Below, in pieces: positions 43,934 to 52,941 of a DNA stretch of 64,000 nucleotides. The notes below the pieces were generated by a model. The model worked only from the letters and a program-made list of their open reading frames with translations. It was not told where the DNA came from and did no database searches. Made by a program: the position numbers and the translations under genes. The DNA is from Tritonibacter scottomollicae (GTDB taxonomy: Bacteria > Pseudomonadota > Alphaproteobacteria > Rhodobacterales > Rhodobacteraceae): positions 1 through 64,000 of the forward strand of contig NZ_PVUF01000006.1 in the NCBI RefSeq assembly GCF_003003215.1. The letters run 5' to 3'. Numbering within the stretch: position 1 is the stretch's first letter; every line of letters starts with the position of its first letter.

Positions 43934-44686
43934 ATGCCCCTCAGAACGAGTCCCCAAACCGGCGCGCTATGTGCGCTGATGCTGATCTCTTCGGTCTGGA
44001 CCGACCCGGTTCGTGCCAATTCCGCAGGATTCTCTCTGGTCGGGGACGGCAGCTTCTTCATGCGGACCTCGGCGCCAGCAAACGGTGCAATTGCGGGGCT
44101 GAATGATGATGAAACAGGCCGCGGGGCCATCTCGCTGGACCCCGGCGCCGCAAGCCTCTTTCGGGGACGCAGCAGCGGCAGTCTGTTTGCAAGCCCGCCG
44201 ATGGTCGGCATCGACGTCGCCGCAATCATGAATGTCATCGCCAGCGCCGAGGCAGGCAAAGCGGATTACGACGCCGTCCAGCACGGCGCCCGGATCAAAC
44301 CGCCCGCCTCTCCCACAGACATGACCCTGCTCGAGATTTACGCCTGGATCGACGCAACCCCCGGCCAGCCTCATGCCATCGGGCGCTACCAGTTCATCCC
44401 CGCCACCCTGCGCCGGCTCGCCAAGCATCAAAGCGTCCCTCTCGGTCGTCGCTTCAACAAGGAACTTCAGGATCAGCTTGCCCATCAGCTGATCGAGGAA
44501 GCCGGTCTCTCGAATTTCAAGGCCGGCGAGATCACGCAGACCACATTCATGAACAACCTCGCCAAAATCTGGGCAGGCTTGCCGACCTCCAGCGGGAAAT
44601 CCTATTATCACGGCTATGCTGGCAACCGCGCAACCAAGACATGGGCGGCCTACAAGGCGCAGATGGATGAGATTTTCTCGGGGTAA
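43934..44686 (+). CDS. Lysozyme-like exported protein
   Basis: Protein of 250 aa with a signal peptide (LCALMLISSVWTDPVRA) and a C-terminal half that resembles phage-type muramidases: MNVIASAEAGKADYDAV holds a candidate catalytic Glu, and AIGRYQFIPATLRRLA matches the GRYQ-[FI] segment of GH104/lysozyme-like proteins. Residues ~30-110 are Gly/Ser/Ala-rich. It lies upstream of mreB on the same strand (gap of about 240 bases), so it may act in wall remodelling. A true muramidase activity is likely but not certain. Confidence 0.72.
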   Translation: MPLRTSPQTGALCALMLISSVWTDPVRANSAGFSLVGDGSFFMRTSAPANGAIAGLNDDETGRGAISLDPGAASLFRGRSSGSLFASPPMVGIDVAAIMNVIASAEAGKADYDAVQHGARIKPPASPTDMTLLEIYAWIDATPGQPHAIGRYQFIPATLRRLAKHQSVPLGRRFNKELQDQLAHQLIEEAGLSNFKAGEITQTTFMNNLAKIWAGLPTSSGKSYYHGYAGNRATKTWAAYKAQMDEIFSG

Positions 44687-44902
44687 GAGGCGCTGTTGAA
44701 CTGAGGCCATGATCCGGTGCGGCTGGCTCTGGCGCATGTGCGCAAACGCACGCTGATCTTGATTCCGTGTGCTCGAAAGCGAAAACAGTCGATTTCACAA
44801 GCGAAAAGACGCTAGGTGAACGGAATACTCCCTTTTACGGCGGGCTCGGCCTGCTTATAAGATCTAAAGCTGCGACCCGGCGAGAGAGTCGCGGTCAGAT
44901 AA

Positions 44903-45976
<1,074 letters not shown>

Positions 45977-46033
45977 TCCCCCCGCCCCGCGCGGGCATGC
46001 CACTGAATTTGATTGACGTCTGGAAGGAGTGCC

Positions 46034-46981
46034 TTGGCCAAGGATCGGTCACAGCGCGAAGACTATGCAGGCCCGCTCAAGCGTTTGCTTGTCGGGATTT
46101 TGGTGCTGTTTCTCGCGGTCGTCTTCATCGTCTGGCGCATCGACAGTCCACGAGTCGAGCGGTTTCGCGCGCAGGTGGTGGATGCGGTGGTGCCCAATAT
46201 GCAATGGGCCATGGTTCCCGTCACCGGCATCGTAAACTTGGTGCGTGACTTCCAAAGCTATCAGCGCCTGTCGGAACAGAACCAGGAGCTGCGCTCCGAA
46301 TTGCGCCAGATGCGGGCCTGGAAAGAAGCTGCCTTGCAGCTGGAACAGGAAAACGCGCGATTGCTCGATCTCAACAACGTCCGGCTGGATCCGCAACTGA
46401 CCTATGTCACCGGTGTCGTCGTGGCAGACTCCGGCTCGCCTTTCCGGCAATCGGTTCTGCTGAACGTCGGGGCGCGGGATGGCATTCGCGACGGCTGGGC
46501 CGCGATGGACGGCATTGGGCTGGTGGGACGCATCTCCGGCACCGGCCTGAAGACTGCGCGGGTTATCCTGCTGACGGATGCTGCAAGTGCGGTTCCGGCC
46601 ACGCTGCAGCCGTCGGGCCAGACCGCGTTGGTCAGTGGCGACAATACCGCCGCGCCCTTACTGAATTTTGTTGAAAACCCGGAGATGGTCCGCCCCGGAG
46701 ACCGTGTTGTGACCTCGGGCGATGGTCATGTCTTTCCGCCGGGACTGCTGATCGGTCAGGTGGCACAAGACAAGGCTGGGCGCCTGCGCGTACGTCTCTC
46801 CGCAGACTACGAGCGGTTGGAGTTCCTGCGCGTTCTGCGCCATCAGGGCAGCGTTCCGATTTCGGATCCGGGCGCGCTGATCGCACCGGTTCCAGACGAC
46901 ATGATACCGCTCCCCCGCCCGGACACATTGCTGGACGGCGTTCTCCCCGAGGCTGCCGGTGACGAGGCCGAGAATGGCTAA
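46034..46981 (+). CDS. mreC: Rod shape-determining protein MreC
   Basis: Periplasmic elongasome scaffold of 315 aa, linking MreB/MreD to PBP2. A helix at ~18-40 (LLVGILVLFLAVVFIVW) is followed by a coiled coil (EQNQELRSELRQMRAWKEA) and two beta domains. The best start is TTG at 46034, with AAGGAG 5-6 bases before it; a second TTG at 46013 has no such site. MreD overlaps its end by 8 bases. Confidence 0.92.
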   Translation: MAKDRSQREDYAGPLKRLLVGILVLFLAVVFIVWRIDSPRVERFRAQVVDAVVPNMQWAMVPVTGIVNLVRDFQSYQRLSEQNQELRSELRQMRAWKEAALQLEQENARLLDLNNVRLDPQLTYVTGVVVADSGSPFRQSVLLNVGARDGIRDGWAAMDGIGLVGRISGTGLKTARVILLTDAASAVPATLQPSGQTALVSGDNTAAPLLNFVENPEMVRPGDRVVTSGDGHVFPPGLLIGQVAQDKAGRLRVRLSADYERLEFLRVLRHQGSVPISDPGALIAPVPDDMIPLPRPDTLLDGVLPEAAGDEAENG

Positions 46982-47513
46982 AACAACGCCAGCCGCAATC
47001 TGGCTCATGCGCGCTATCTTTGTCGGGCTGGCGCTGGTCATCATGTTCTTTCACCTGCTGCCGCTGGACACCACACCGCGCCGCTGGGCACCGCCAGATC
47101 TGCTGCTGGCCGTGGCGCTGGCCTGGACTGCACGGCGCGCAGATTTTGTCCCGCCCCTGTTGATCGCCGCCGTAATGCTGCTCGCTGATCTGTTGTTTCA
47201 GCGTCCTCCGGGATTATGGGCCCTGCTGGTTCTGCTCGCCTGCGAGTTCATCAGATCACGCTTGCCCGCCAGCCGGGAGACGCCGTTTCTGGGAGAATGG
47301 TTCGCGGTCTCCGTGGTCATAATTGCCATTGCTTTGCTCAATCGCGTGATCCTTGGCATGCTTGCGGTCGAGCAGGCGCATATCGCGCTGATTCTCGTGC
47401 AGGTCATTATGACCATCGCCGCCTATCCGGTCGTGGTTCTGCTGAGCCAGAGCGTGTTTGGCGTGCGACGTCTTTCTCCTGCCGATGCAGAAACCCTTGG
47501 AGCTCGCCTGTGA
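46974..47513 (+). CDS. mreD: Rod shape-determining protein MreD
   Basis: Integral membrane protein of 179 aa with five to six hydrophobic helices (AIFVGLALVIMFFHLL, LLIAAVMLLADLLF, VSVVIIAIALLNRVILG, LVQVIMTIAAYPVVVLL). It stabilises the MreBC complex. It starts inside mreC (8-base overlap) and its TGA overlaps the GTG start of mrdA, so the three are translationally coupled. Confidence 0.9.
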   Translation: MAKTTPAAIWLMRAIFVGLALVIMFFHLLPLDTTPRRWAPPDLLLAVALAWTARRADFVPPLLIAAVMLLADLLFQRPPGLWALLVLLACEFIRSRLPASRETPFLGEWFAVSVVIIAIALLNRVILGMLAVEQAHIALILVQVIMTIAAYPVVVLLSQSVFGVRRLSPADAETLGARL

Positions 47514-49456
47514 AACGCACCCCGAAGGACCAGGATCACAGCCATCGCACCCTGACCCGCCGCACCTTGGTGCTGGGCGGGTTGCAGCTGGGCTTTACCG
47601 GTGCGCTGGCCATGCGGATGCGTTTTCTGCAGGTGGATCAGGCAGATCAGTTCCGTCTGCTGGCCGAGGAAAACCGCATCAACATCCGCCTGCTCGCCCC
47701 CAGTCGCGGCGAGATCTATGACCGCAACGGTATTATCATCGCGCAAAACTCCCCGTCTTACCGCATCGTGTTGGTGCCCGAAGACGCCGGTGATGTGGAA
47801 GGCGTGATTGAAAACCTCACCCGCTTGCTGCCGCTCGATACAGAGGACCTGGAACGTGCGCGCGCAGAGATGCGGCGGTCGCGTCCGTTTCTCCCCATCA
47901 CGCTGGCCGATCAGCTTTCCTGGGATGACATTTCAAAAGTCGCGGTCAACGCCCCAGCCCTGCCGGGCATCACGCCCGAGGTCGGACTGTCCCGTGTCTA
48001 TCCGCAGGGCGCCGATTTTGCGCATGTGGTTGGCTATGTCGGTCCCGTCTCCGACTACGACCTGTCGAAGATGGAAAGCCCCGATCCAGTCTTGCTGACC
48101 CCCCGGTTCCAATTCGGAAAGGTCGGTTTTGAATCCAAACGTGAGGAAACCCTGCGCGGCAAGGCCGGGACCAAACGGGTCGAGGTCAATGCCGCCGGTC
48201 GGATCATGCGCGAACTGGATCGACGCGAGGGGCAGGCTGGCGCGGATGTGCAGCTGACGCTCGATGCGGACCTGCAAAGCTATGTGCAAGCTCGGCTTGG
48301 CAATGAAAGCGCCGCCGCCGTTGTGATCGACGTGGAGAATGGCGACCTGCAGGCCATCTGCTCCAGCCCGAGCTTTGACCCCAACCTCTTTGTGCGCGGC
48401 ATCTCTGTGGCCGACTATAGCGCCCTCACCGAAGACCCCTATCGCCCGCTGGCCAACAAGACCGTGCAAGGCACCTACCCGCCGGGCTCCACATTCAAGA
48501 TGGTGACGGCGCTGGCGGGACTGGAAAGCGGCGTCATTACACCGGAAGAAACCACATGGTGCCCCGGGCATCTGGAAGTCTCCGGCCGGCGGTTCCACTG
48601 CTGGAAGCGCGCGGGTCATGGGCACGTCAACCTTCTGGATTCACTGAAGAGTTCCTGTGACGTCTACTATTACGATCTGGCGATCAAGGTCGGGATCGAC
48701 CGGATTTCGGAGATGGCCAACAAACTCGGCCTTGGTATTCGCCACGATATTCCGATGTCCGCAGTGGCCGCCGGACTTGCTCCGAACCGGGAATGGAAGT
48801 CCCGCACCTATGGGCAGGATTGGCTGGTTGGCGACACGGTGAATGCCTCGATCGGTCAGGGCTATATGCTTGCGTCGCCCATGCAGCTTGCGGTCATGAC
48901 AGCACGGATTGCCAACGGCCGCAGTGTCACACCTCGTCTGGTGAAATCCATCAATGGTGTTGAACAACCTTCTGGCGCAGGCGAAATGATCGGCCTCACC
49001 CCCTCGTATCTGGATCACGTGCGCAAAGCCATGTACGCGGTCAGCAATGATCGCCGCGGCACCGGGTATCGGTCCCGCATCATTGCCGATGGCATGCGCA
49101 TGGCGGGCAAGTCCGGCACCAGTCAGGTGCGCAACATCACCGCAGCAGAGCGCGCGACAGGGGTGATCCATAACCGGGACCTGCCATGGGAACGCCGCGA
49201 CCACGCTCTGTATGTGTGTTTTGCCCCCTATGACAAACCAAAGTACGCGGTTGCGGTCGTTGTCGAACATGGTGGCGGCGGATCCTCCACAGCCGCCCCC
49301 GTGGCGCGGGATGTATTGCTGCAAGCGCTCTATGGCGGCACGCCACCGCTGGAGGCCTATCCGACCGGTGACCGCCGCAAGATCAAGGCACAGCAGGAGC
49401 GGCTCGAACGCGAGCGGATTAAACGCTCGGACGGGAAAGAGAGCGATCAGGCATGA
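47510..49456 (+). CDS. mrdA: Penicillin-binding protein 2
   Basis: Elongasome transpeptidase of 648 aa with one N-terminal helix, a pedestal (RINIRLLAPSRGEIYDRNG) and the transpeptidase domain. Active-site motifs are STFK in PPGSTFKMVTAL, SSCD in LKSSCDVYYYDLA and KSGT in MAGKSGTSQV. The start is GTG at 47510, overlapping the mreD stop (GTGA); TGGAG lies upstream. A longer frame from 47216 is only antisense-free read-through of mreD in another frame. rodA follows with ATGA overlap. Confidence 0.95.
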   Translation: MKRTPKDQDHSHRTLTRRTLVLGGLQLGFTGALAMRMRFLQVDQADQFRLLAEENRINIRLLAPSRGEIYDRNGIIIAQNSPSYRIVLVPEDAGDVEGVIENLTRLLPLDTEDLERARAEMRRSRPFLPITLADQLSWDDISKVAVNAPALPGITPEVGLSRVYPQGADFAHVVGYVGPVSDYDLSKMESPDPVLLTPRFQFGKVGFESKREETLRGKAGTKRVEVNAAGRIMRELDRREGQAGADVQLTLDADLQSYVQARLGNESAAAVVIDVENGDLQAICSSPSFDPNLFVRGISVADYSALTEDPYRPLANKTVQGTYPPGSTFKMVTALAGLESGVITPEETTWCPGHLEVSGRRFHCWKRAGHGHVNLLDSLKSSCDVYYYDLAIKVGIDRISEMANKLGLGIRHDIPMSAVAAGLAPNREWKSRTYGQDWLVGDTVNASIGQGYMLASPMQLAVMTARIANGRSVTPRLVKSINGVEQPSGAGEMIGLTPSYLDHVRKAMYAVSNDRRGTGYRSRIIADGMRMAGKSGTSQVRNITAAERATGVIHNRDLPWERRDHALYVCFAPYDKPKYAVAVVVEHGGGGSSTAAPVARDVLLQALYGGTPPLEAYPTGDRRKIKAQQERLERERIKRSDGKESDQA

Positions 49457-50592
49457 GCTATCTTGAGTATCACGCCAAATCGACGCCCACCGGGTTTCGC
49501 AAGATCCTGTTTCTGAACTGGCCCCTTGTTCTTCTGCTGACTGCGGCCGCAAGCGTCGGTTTCCTGATGCTGTATTCCGTGGCGGGTGGATCATTCACGC
49601 CTTGGGCCGAACCTCAGGCGAAACGGTTCCTGATCGGCCTCGGGGTCATGCTGGTGGTGGCGATGGTTCCGATCTGGTTCTGGCGCAATATCTCGGTTCT
49701 GGCCTACCTGATTGCGCTGGTGCTTTTGGTTGCGGTGGAGTTTTTCGGCTCCGTCGGCATGGGCGCGCAGCGTTGGGTGGACCTCGGGCCAGTGCGTCTG
49801 CAACCGTCAGAGCTGATGAAGATCACGCTGGTGATGGTGCTTGCGGCCTATTACGACTGGCTGCCGCCGCACCGGACCTCTCGGCCACTCTTCGTCTTGC
49901 TGCCGGTTTTGATCGTGCTTGCGCCTACCTTTCTGGTGTTGAAGCAACCTGACCTCGGGACATCGATCCTGCTGCTGGCTGCCGGGGGCGGCGTGATGTT
50001 CCTCGCCGGGGTTCACTGGGCCTATTTCACCGCCGTGATCGCGGCGGCGGTCGGGCTCGTGGTGGCCGTATTCCAGAGCCGCGGCACCGACTGGCAGTTG
50101 CTCAAGGACTACCAATACAGGCGCATCGACACCTTTCTCGATCCCTCTCAGGATCCGCTGGGCGCAGGCTATCACATAACGCAATCCAAGATCGCCCTCG
50201 GGTCGGGCGGTTGGTCGGGACGTGGCTTCATGCAGGGCACCCAGTCACGCCTGAACTTTCTACCGGAAAAGCAGACCGACTTCATTTTCACCACGCTGGC
50301 AGAAGAATTCGGCTTTGTCGGCGGGGTGATGCTCCTGACCATCTATGTGATGATCATCATCTTCTGTGTGGCCACCGCGGTCTCGACCAAGGACCGGTTC
50401 TCGTCGCTGGTGACGCTGGGGATTGCGCTCAACTTCTTTTTGTTCTTTGCCGTCAACATGTCGATGGTGATGGGGCTGGCCCCGGTGGTCGGCGTACCGC
50501 TGCCGCTGGTGTCCTATGGTGGCTCCGCGATGCTGGTGCTGTTGGCTGCCTTCGGGATCGTGCAGAGCGCCAACGTCCACCGCCCACGCTAA
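49453..50592 (+). CDS. rodA: Peptidoglycan glycosyltransferase RodA
   Basis: SEDS-family polymerase of 379 aa with about ten helices. Conserved segments are SVGMGAQRWVDLGPVRLQPSE, LAEEFGFVGGVMLL and the C-terminal GVPLPLVSYGGSAMLVL. It works as a pair with PBP2, whose gene overlaps it by 4 bases. Its TAA overlaps the stop of the convergent LysR gene (CTAA), so no terminator fits between them. Confidence 0.95.
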   Translation: MSYLEYHAKSTPTGFRKILFLNWPLVLLLTAAASVGFLMLYSVAGGSFTPWAEPQAKRFLIGLGVMLVVAMVPIWFWRNISVLAYLIALVLLVAVEFFGSVGMGAQRWVDLGPVRLQPSELMKITLVMVLAAYYDWLPPHRTSRPLFVLLPVLIVLAPTFLVLKQPDLGTSILLLAAGGGVMFLAGVHWAYFTAVIAAAVGLVVAVFQSRGTDWQLLKDYQYRRIDTFLDPSQDPLGAGYHITQSKIALGSGGWSGRGFMQGTQSRLNFLPEKQTDFIFTTLAEEFGFVGGVMLLTIYVMIIIFCVATAVSTKDRFSSLVTLGIALNFFLFFAVNMSMVMGLAPVVGVPLPLVSYGGSAMLVLLAAFGIVQSANVHRPR

Positions 50593-51419
50593 CGCAATGC
50601 CGCCCGCACAAGCGCCACCAGTGGGCTGTCCGCGTCCCGTTGCCGGTGCAGCAATCCGATGCGGCGACGCGCGCCTGACCAGGGGGTAAAATTGGCGCCG
50701 GGCGCATGTCGGGACAATCCCCGCCAGCCGGGCAGAACCGCCTGCCCGACGCCCCCCTCCACCATCTGCGCGATTGTCTCAAGCGCATCCATCTCGACCA
50801 AGACCTGCGGATCCTCCACCCGATCCGTCAGTGCCGACCAGCACAGGCTTCCGCCCCAGGCCTCACGGGAATAGACGAGGTAGGGCAACCGCGCGACCTC
50901 GCTATGGCGCGGGCGTAGCAAGCCGATGGGTTCTTCGGTCAGCAGGTCGAACTGCAGGGCTTTGGGCAGGTTGACCGGCGGCTCCACCACCACCGCCATA
51001 TCGATGTCCTCTGCCTCAAGTGCCGCCAACAACCCCGGAGATGTGCCGGGGATCAGGCGCAACTCGACATCAGGCGCCTGCTCTCGCAGATGCCGCAGCA
51101 AGGGTGCGGCGCAGTCGCCCAGAGCTGTCGAAATCGCGCCGATCCGACAGCTGCCGACCAGCCCCTGCCCGCGCACATCGGCCCGCAAGTCCTGCTCTAT
51201 TCTCAGCATTTCGCGCAAGCGGGGCAGCAGGTTTCGGCACGCGTGGGTGGGGCGCACCATGCGCCCTTCCCGCCGCAACAACGCCACCCCCAGATCGGTC
51301 TCCAGCGTCGTGATCCGCTGAGACAGTGCCGAGGCGGTCACGCCGACGCGCCGGGCCGCCGCTGCAAAGGAACCTTCCTCCACGATAGCCAAAAGGCTGG
51401 CGACAAATCGCGTATCCAC
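50589..51419 (-). CDS. LysR family regulator, ArgP/LysG-like
   Basis: Transcription factor of 276 aa. The N-terminal helix-turn-helix is FAAAARRVGVTASALSQRI; the rest is a periplasmic-binding-type effector domain. Length and the start (DTRFVASLLAIVEEGSFAAAA) fit the ArgP/IciA/LysG branch, which often controls a LysE-type amino-acid exporter. No such exporter lies here; the divergent neighbour is the VOC gene at 51519 with about 100 bases in between, which could be its target. Confidence 0.85.
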   Translation of the reverse strand: MDTRFVASLLAIVEEGSFAAAARRVGVTASALSQRITTLETDLGVALLRREGRMVRPTHACRNLLPRLREMLRIEQDLRADVRGQGLVGSCRIGAISTALGDCAAPLLRHLREQAPDVELRLIPGTSPGLLAALEAEDIDMAVVVEPPVNLPKALQFDLLTEEPIGLLRPRHSEVARLPYLVYSREAWGGSLCWSALTDRVEDPQVLVEMDALETIAQMVEGGVGQAVLPGWRGLSRHAPGANFTPWSGARRRIGLLHRQRDADSPLVALVRAALR

Positions 51420-51518
51420 AGCTTTCCTTACGTCTGAACATTCAAAAACAAGCTAGCACGTTGCGCCCTTGAAACGCTATGCAGACGTGACCCTAATTTC
51501 TGTCTCAGGAGCCCGCAC

Positions 51519-51929
51519 ATGAGCATCTTTCACCTCGCCTATCACGTCGACGACCTGGACGCCGCCAGCACCTTCTACTCCGAAACGCTGGGATGCCGGG
51601 CCGGGCGCAGCACCGACAGCTGGGCAGACTTCAATTTCTTCGGGCACCAGATCTCGCTGCACAAGGGCACGCCCTTCGCCACCGCCAAGACAGGCCGGGT
51701 GGGAGAGCATCTCGTGCCGATGCCGCACCTTGGCGTGATCCTGCCGCAGGACCAGTGGGAACGTCTGGCCGAGCGCCTGCATGAGGCAGGTGTCGAATTC
51801 GAGATCCCGCCCACTACACGGTTCAAGGGAGAGCCCGGCGAACAGAGCACCATGTTCTTCTACGACCCGGCCGGCAACCCGATCGAGGTCAAGGGCTTTG
51901 CCGATATGGACGGAGTCTTTGCCACATGA
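51519..51929 (+). CDS. VOC family protein
   Basis: Vicinal-oxygen-chelate protein of 136 aa: FHLAYHVDDLDAASTFYSETLGCRAGR (first half, with the metal His) and TMFFYDPAGNPIEVKGF (second half, with the metal Glu). Related enzymes are glyoxalases, dioxygenases or resistance proteins. It overlaps the GhrA-like gene by 4 bases, so it probably acts on a related 2-oxo or 2-hydroxy acid substrate. Confidence 0.85.
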   Translation: MSIFHLAYHVDDLDAASTFYSETLGCRAGRSTDSWADFNFFGHQISLHKGTPFATAKTGRVGEHLVPMPHLGVILPQDQWERLAERLHEAGVEFEIPPTTRFKGEPGEQSTMFFYDPAGNPIEVKGFADMDGVFAT

Positions 51930-52852
51930 TCAACGCCCTGTTCGCCGCCGGACCGGACCGCTGGGACACCTATGTCTCCCCCCTCAAGGCCGCTTTCGAG
52001 GGTGCTGGGCTGGAGGTCGATCTGCGGCAGGATTTCGCGCCGAAAGAGGTCGACTACATCATCTATGCGCCCAATTCCGACCTGCAGGATTTCCGCCCTT
52101 ACACGCGCTGCAAGGCGGTGCTGAACCTCTGGGCCGGGGTGGAAAAGATCACCGGCAACGCGACCCTGACCCAGCCGCTGTGTCGCATGGTGGACCCGGG
52201 CCTGACCCAATCCATGGTCGAATGGGTCACCGGCCATGTGTTGCGCTATCACCTAGAGATCGACCGTTCCGTGGCGCTGCAGGACCGCTGGCTGCCCTAT
52301 GTGCCGCCGCTGGCAGAAGAACGCCCGGTCACCATCCTCGGTCTGGGTGAATTGGGTCAGGCCTGCGCCACCGCCCTGACCCGGCTGGGCTTCCCGGTAT
52401 CCGGTTGGTCGCGCACGGCCAAGGATCTGCCTAGCCTCAGCTGCCATCACGGCACCGACGGGCTTCGGGACGCGCTGGCTTCGGCGCAGATCGTGGTACT
52501 GCTCCTGCCGGACACACCGCAGACCGCGAACATTCTCGACAGCAACAGCCTTGGCTGGCTGCCGCAAGGGGCGCGGATCATCAACCCGGGGCGTGGCCCG
52601 TTGATCGACGATGCCGCCCTGCTGACCGCGCTGGACACTGGCCCGGTGGACCATGCCACGCTGGATGTGTTCCGGGTGGAGCCGCTGCCCGAAGATCATC
52701 CCTACTGGGCCCATCCCCGGGTCACCGTGACGCCGCATATCGCGGCGGAAACCCGCCCCCTCACCGCCTCCCGCGTGATTGCCGAGAACATGCGCCGGGG
52801 CGAAGCAGGCGAGGCCTTTCTCTATGTGGTCGACCGCGACCGCGGCTATTAA
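51926..52852 (+). CDS. Glyoxylate/hydroxypyruvate reductase, GhrA-like
   Basis: D-2-hydroxyacid dehydrogenase of 308 aa that reduces glyoxylate or hydroxypyruvate with NAD(P)H. The Rossmann motif is ILGLGELGQACATAL. The catalytic set is visible: Arg in INPGRGPLID, Glu in VFRVEPLPEDH and His in TPHIAAET. It is coupled to the VOC gene upstream and ends in a terminator. Confidence 0.92.
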   Translation: MINALFAAGPDRWDTYVSPLKAAFEGAGLEVDLRQDFAPKEVDYIIYAPNSDLQDFRPYTRCKAVLNLWAGVEKITGNATLTQPLCRMVDPGLTQSMVEWVTGHVLRYHLEIDRSVALQDRWLPYVPPLAEERPVTILGLGELGQACATALTRLGFPVSGWSRTAKDLPSLSCHHGTDGLRDALASAQIVVLLLPDTPQTANILDSNSLGWLPQGARIINPGRGPLIDDAALLTALDTGPVDHATLDVFRVEPLPEDHPYWAHPRVTVTPHIAAETRPLTASRVIAENMRRGEAGEAFLYVVDRDRGY

Positions 52853-52856
52853 GCCA

Positions 52857-52886
52857 TAAAAAAGGGGCGCACGACGGCGCCCCTTC
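52857..52886 (+). terminator. Intrinsic terminator of ghrA-like gene
   Basis: AAGGGGCGC and GCGCCCCTT arms around a short loop, preceded by A-tract and followed by CTCTT, directly after the stop at 52852. Confidence 0.8.
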
Positions 52887-52888
52887 TC

Positions 52889-52941
52889 TTCATCTTTTCA
52901 TAAATACCTCCCGCCGGAGGCCGCGCCCCGACAGGGGCGCC
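52889..52941 (-). repeat. Intergenic repeat, copy C
   Basis: Inverted copy of the sequence at 32555-32607: same GCGCCCC-TGTC-GGGGCGC hairpin, same CCTCCGGCGG dyad (one extra G here), and tail GAAAAGATGAA, with TTTATG where copy A has TTTGGG. It lies between the ghrA terminator and the M3 peptidase and touches that gene's stop codon, so it forms the 3' untranslated end of that mRNA. Confidence 0.75.
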
